Below are positions 61,301 to 64,000 of a stretch of DNA of 64,000 nucleotides, in pieces. The notes beneath the pieces are model-generated. The model had not been told where the DNA came from, made no database searches, and was given only the letters and a program-made list of their open reading frames with translations. Location of the stretch: positions 40,382,879-40,446,878 of the forward strand of contig CM032662.1 of the NCBI GenBank assembly GCA_019095985.1, written 5' to 3'. A program made the translations under genes and the position numbers. Source of the stretch: Streblospio benedicti. Taxonomy: Eukaryota; Annelida; Polychaeta; Spionida; Spionidae. The stretch's first letter is position 1, and each line of letters opens with the position of its first letter.

Positions 61301-62266
61301 ATAGCTCTTCGCCAGTCAGCATAGCACGGTACGAGAAATCATTTAGATTGCGTGCCACACGAGAAGATACGGATGACAGGCGGACGCATAGCTCGGCGTG
61401 TTGGAGGTCTTCTCCTTTCCTCTTGCCTACAGTTGCCTGTAAATTTGGCAGTCCATAAGGCACCGGGTGTTGCTATCAGCTCTGTAAATATAACACGGAT
61501 AGGATGTGGTCTTTGTGAACCACCTGATCTTGTAACGACTAGATTAGGTTGATATGGCTCGGTAGTTTTCGTTATTACTCGCTGAAAGCTTGCATCTCCC
61601 GCGATGAGGGGAGGTGTGATAAGTTGGCTTGGCAAGTAAAATATGCATTTTCAACAAGAACTCGTAGAATGATGATAATCTATTTGTATGAATAGATGAA
61701 GAGTTGAAAGCTGAATATAGATTATGTCGTCATTTCTTGTATTAACATATAGTGTGTGTGGTGATGACTGTAAAAAGCGTTTCATTCAAATGCAAATGTT
61801 ATTTTCATGATTGTAATTTTCACAGTTTCTTCCAAATAAAAAGGTCTCAAAACAAAGTAATTAAAGAAAATTGTTGGTGAGATATGTATATATGTCATCC
61901 ATTTCCACTGTATTTCAACTCCTATTGTCCAAATATACGTTGAGGATTATTAACATTCATGAATGACGAGCTGGTGCTATGTTTATCGTTAATATGAATG
62001 CTATAGGCCTATAGTTATGCATCCAACAACAGCAACAAAAAATGGTTTCTGTGGTGGTGGTGGCCATGGTTTGGAAGGGAACGGGTGCACCATAAATGAG
62101 TAATACCTCTGTTATAACTACTCTTAGAGGCAGAGCCACAGAAATCAATTAAGGCCATTACAATTGCCGGCTAAAATGATATCAGAAAGACACTGTTCTA
62201 GAACTGGTGATGCTGAGAATTCACCCCGATCGAAAGACTAATTCATGTATATTGTGTACGATGTGT

Positions 62267-62400
62267 GCTTCCGTGGCCGAGTGGATATGGAGTTGGGATC
62301 GTGACCAGACGGTCGCGGGTTCGATTCCCTGTCGGTTCTGATGGAGGGTGTTGAGCAAATCTACCTCTAACAGGTTGCATACTGCTCCGTGGTATACCTA
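62267..62400 (+). repeat. tRNA-derived SINE
   Basis: The head contains an A-box-like GTGGCCGAGTGG and a B-box GGGTTCGATTCCC with tRNA-like spacing. The 7-base acceptor arms do not pair and the sequence runs on into a non-tRNA body (GTTGAGCAAATCTACC), so this is a SINE or tRNA relic. Confidence 0.65.
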
Positions 62401-62868
62401 CACGTTAACCAGGTAGGCCTACCGCCCGTGTCAACAAACCTTTAGTTTCCCTACCTCTCAAAAACTTATTAAACTTTGAATCTGTACAATTTTAATTGTG
62501 TCCCTGAGAGTTGGTGAAAAACTATTTGTAAACAGTAAAACCATGCATGATGTTTGAAGTAGGATGTGGGTAAATTTGAACATAAACGTTTGCAACTTAC
62601 CGTATCTATTTAATGATCGACTTCTTATAATGTTTACGAATTCATTTTTCCATGTAGATCAAGAACATCACACACTAGTAGCACGGTGTACCTCCTATAT
62701 ATTGTAATCGTTTTTGGGCAAAAGAGTATTTATATGCACATATAATGGGATTTATGATAGGCCCATGGCCTATATGTTTACGTAGCTTACATATGTTTAC
62801 ATGCTTAGGATAAAATGATTCTCGTGCACATAGATCCAGAAACGTATTTTGCCGTTATTGTTCGCCTG

Positions 62869-63275
62869 TTACATTTTATTAAACAGGCGGAAATGCAATT
62901 CAAGACAAGGTATATACCAATATACCTATATACCAATATACATGTATACATTAAGTACAAACACGCTTTTATTGGAAAGAGGCTTGTTGTATGGATGGAA
63001 CATCCATAAATATAGAATCGTAAAACTTTTTCTGGTGAATCTAAAAAAGGTTTAAATGACATATTGTTTACTTTTTTACATTAAATTTTATTAAAAACGT
63101 GGAAAATGCAATTTAAGACAAGGTATATGCCAATATACCAGAATACACGTATACATTAAGTACAAACACGTTTTAATTGGAAAGAGGCTTGTCGTATGGA
63201 TGGAATAGCCATAAATATAAAATCGTAAAACTTCTTTCTGGTGAATCTAAAAAGCTTTGAATAACATATTGTTCC
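62869..63275 (+). repeat. Near-adjacent tandem duplication, ~205-base unit
   Basis: Copies 62869-63069 and 63077-63275 share AATGCAATT-type starts, ATACATTAAGTACAAACACG, TTGGAAAGAGGCTTGT and TCTGGTGAATCTAAAAA. Similarity is high, with small indels. The block ends ~220 bases before a TATA box. Confidence 0.85.
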
Positions 63276-63319
63276 CTTTTGTCATTTTTTAACGTCAGAC
63301 GTACGTTTTCGTCATAATT

Positions 63320-63510
63320 TTGGAAGCAGCCAATGAGCATTGTCTTTATATCCTGTTTAGGGAAGTGTGCTACGGAATTTGATTGGTTAGCTTAATTAGT
63401 TCATTGAACGTTTTTTTATGACCTACTTTAGAACCAATCAAAATTAGTTTTACAAAATATCTACCCAATCAAAAGTTTGCTTTCATGTTTGTTGGGGGTA
63501 TATAAGGTTG
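63320..63510 (+). promoter_or_regulatory. TATA promoter with clustered CCAAT boxes
   Basis: GTATATAAGG at 63498-63507 lies ~150 bases before an ATG. Upstream are four CCAAT words in either orientation (near 63330, 63382, 63432 and 63465). TTACGTCA, a CRE-like site, follows at about 63523. This is a strong-looking regulated promoter. Confidence 0.65.
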
Positions 63511-63651
63511 TTGTCATGGTGGTTACGTCACTTGGACGTTTTTTGGCTTGCCATACAGTTCAGGACACACTTTTCCGCAGTTTTTTGAGCGTTTTTGACG
63601 TTTGTGCATCTTCATTCGACACTTTTTTTTGCCTTATCCTGCCTTGTTTTC

Positions 63652-64000
63652 ATGATGGAGTGCGTTAGAGACAAGATGAGACGTGTTGCGCGTTTTTTAA
63701 GAGACACTGGGACGTCTATCCGTAAGACCTTAGTCCGTGCCACTGATGCAGTGAGATCGGCATTTACCACACTGTCCTCAGTGAAGAACTTCTTCAAAAG
63801 AGACAATGACATTGTCCTTGACACGAAGAAGGAAGCCTGCAGTCAACATCAGTATACCCGCCTTGAGGAGATGCCACTTGATTCTGACAGTGCAGTGTTC
63901 AGTGTGGAGACTTTGCCCGCTGTGCATCACGAGACAGTGATGATGAAGCCTCTGCCCCTGCCCAGTGTCTTACTCAAGTATGCTGCAGCTGGTGATGTTT
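63652..64000 (+). CDS. Unknown basic protein, N-terminal part (runs off the window)
   Basis: Open from ATG 63652 (a second ATG follows at once) to the window end, at least 116 codons without stop. The first ~50 residues are Arg/Lys-rich and could form an amphipathic helix (KMRRVARFLRDTG, KNFFKRDN). An acidic/polar stretch follows, then PLPLPSVLLKYAAAGDV. No signal peptide and no family recognised. A TATA box and CCAAT boxes upstream support a real transcript. The start could be either ATG. Confidence 0.55.
   Translation, partial: MMECVRDKMRRVARFLRDTGTSIRKTLVRATDAVRSAFTTLSSVKNFFKRDNDIVLDTKKEACSQHQYTRLEEMPLDSDSAVFSVETLPAVHHETVMMKPLPLPSVLLKYAAAGDV

Larger units (their letters stand above)
58430..63480. 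other. Upstream region of the FAM181-like gene; CpG-rich islands and repeats
   Basis: CpG-rich blocks at about 59560-59900 and 60830-61560 contrast with the AT-rich surroundings and are likely promoter or enhancer DNA; the first non-coding exon of the FAM181-like gene may lie here. Open frames in both blocks overlap on both strands, as expected of GC-rich non-coding DNA. A MITE-like start (GGTACAGTGGAGCC) occurs near 58750. No conserved protein was recognised. Confidence 0.5.

Noticed and set aside
61209-61635. Overlapping open frames in the CpG-rich block
   Set aside because: Frames are open on both strands at once, as expected from GC-rich sequence; no protein family recognised.
62267-62339. 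Candidate tRNA gene
   Set aside because: A and B boxes are present but the acceptor arms do not pair and the sequence continues into a SINE body.

Overview
The window is animal nuclear DNA. It is AT-rich, with long spliceosomal introns using GT-AG signals (one GC-AG), intron-nested genes, MITE-like foldback repeats, tRNA-derived SINE pieces and a Penelope-like fragment. C1q, LDLa and EB/EGF-like surface modules, FIBP, DNAJC17 and a FAM181-like gene together suggest a marine invertebrate, perhaps a deuterostome. The species cannot be fixed from sequence alone. One 100-base assembly gap lies at 25863-25962.

Layout from left to right. (1) 1-9835, + strand: the body and 3' end of FIBP. Its roughly 7 kb intron (1028-8005) holds a decayed-looking forkhead gene (2578-6457) between two inverted arms of about 0.82 kb, plus another fragment of the same gene. 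(2) 10596-31289, - strand: a modular type I membrane protein with signal peptide, LDLa and EB/EGF-like repeats, stalk, TM helix and a tail that is acidic and then lysine-rich. Its introns contain an intronless divergent actin (18551-19687) and a GIY-YIG Penelope-like fragment. A duplicated tail exon (14770-15063) and a third stalk/TM/tail cassette (10596-11618) follow it. (3) 33734-39047, + strand: a paralogue of that receptor, transcribed head-to-head from it. (4) 41648-43708, + strand: a serine-rich orphan protein behind a TATA box. (5) 45712-54886, - strand: complete DNAJC17 (335 aa), with a C1q-domain gene, probably broken, nested in an intron on the other strand. (6) 56610-58394, - strand: a FAM181-like protein with a TEAD-binding-type motif. 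CpG-rich DNA lies upstream of it. (7) 63652-64000, + strand: the start of an unknown gene behind a TATA box, a run of CCAAT boxes and a tandem repeat of about 205 bp.

The most interesting part is the 10.6-39 kb receptor locus. Two paralogues diverge from a shared 2.4 kb interval. They keep the same module order and intron phases, and a gap-free cytoplasmic motif ([ED][DE]L-x-A-x-L-x5-LAPI-x12-NW-x2-F), and both end in polylysine tails. Extra membrane/tail cassettes sit downstream of one of them. I do not recognise this family. Gene models were assembled by eye from splice signals; in the complete models the exon lengths add up to whole codons.
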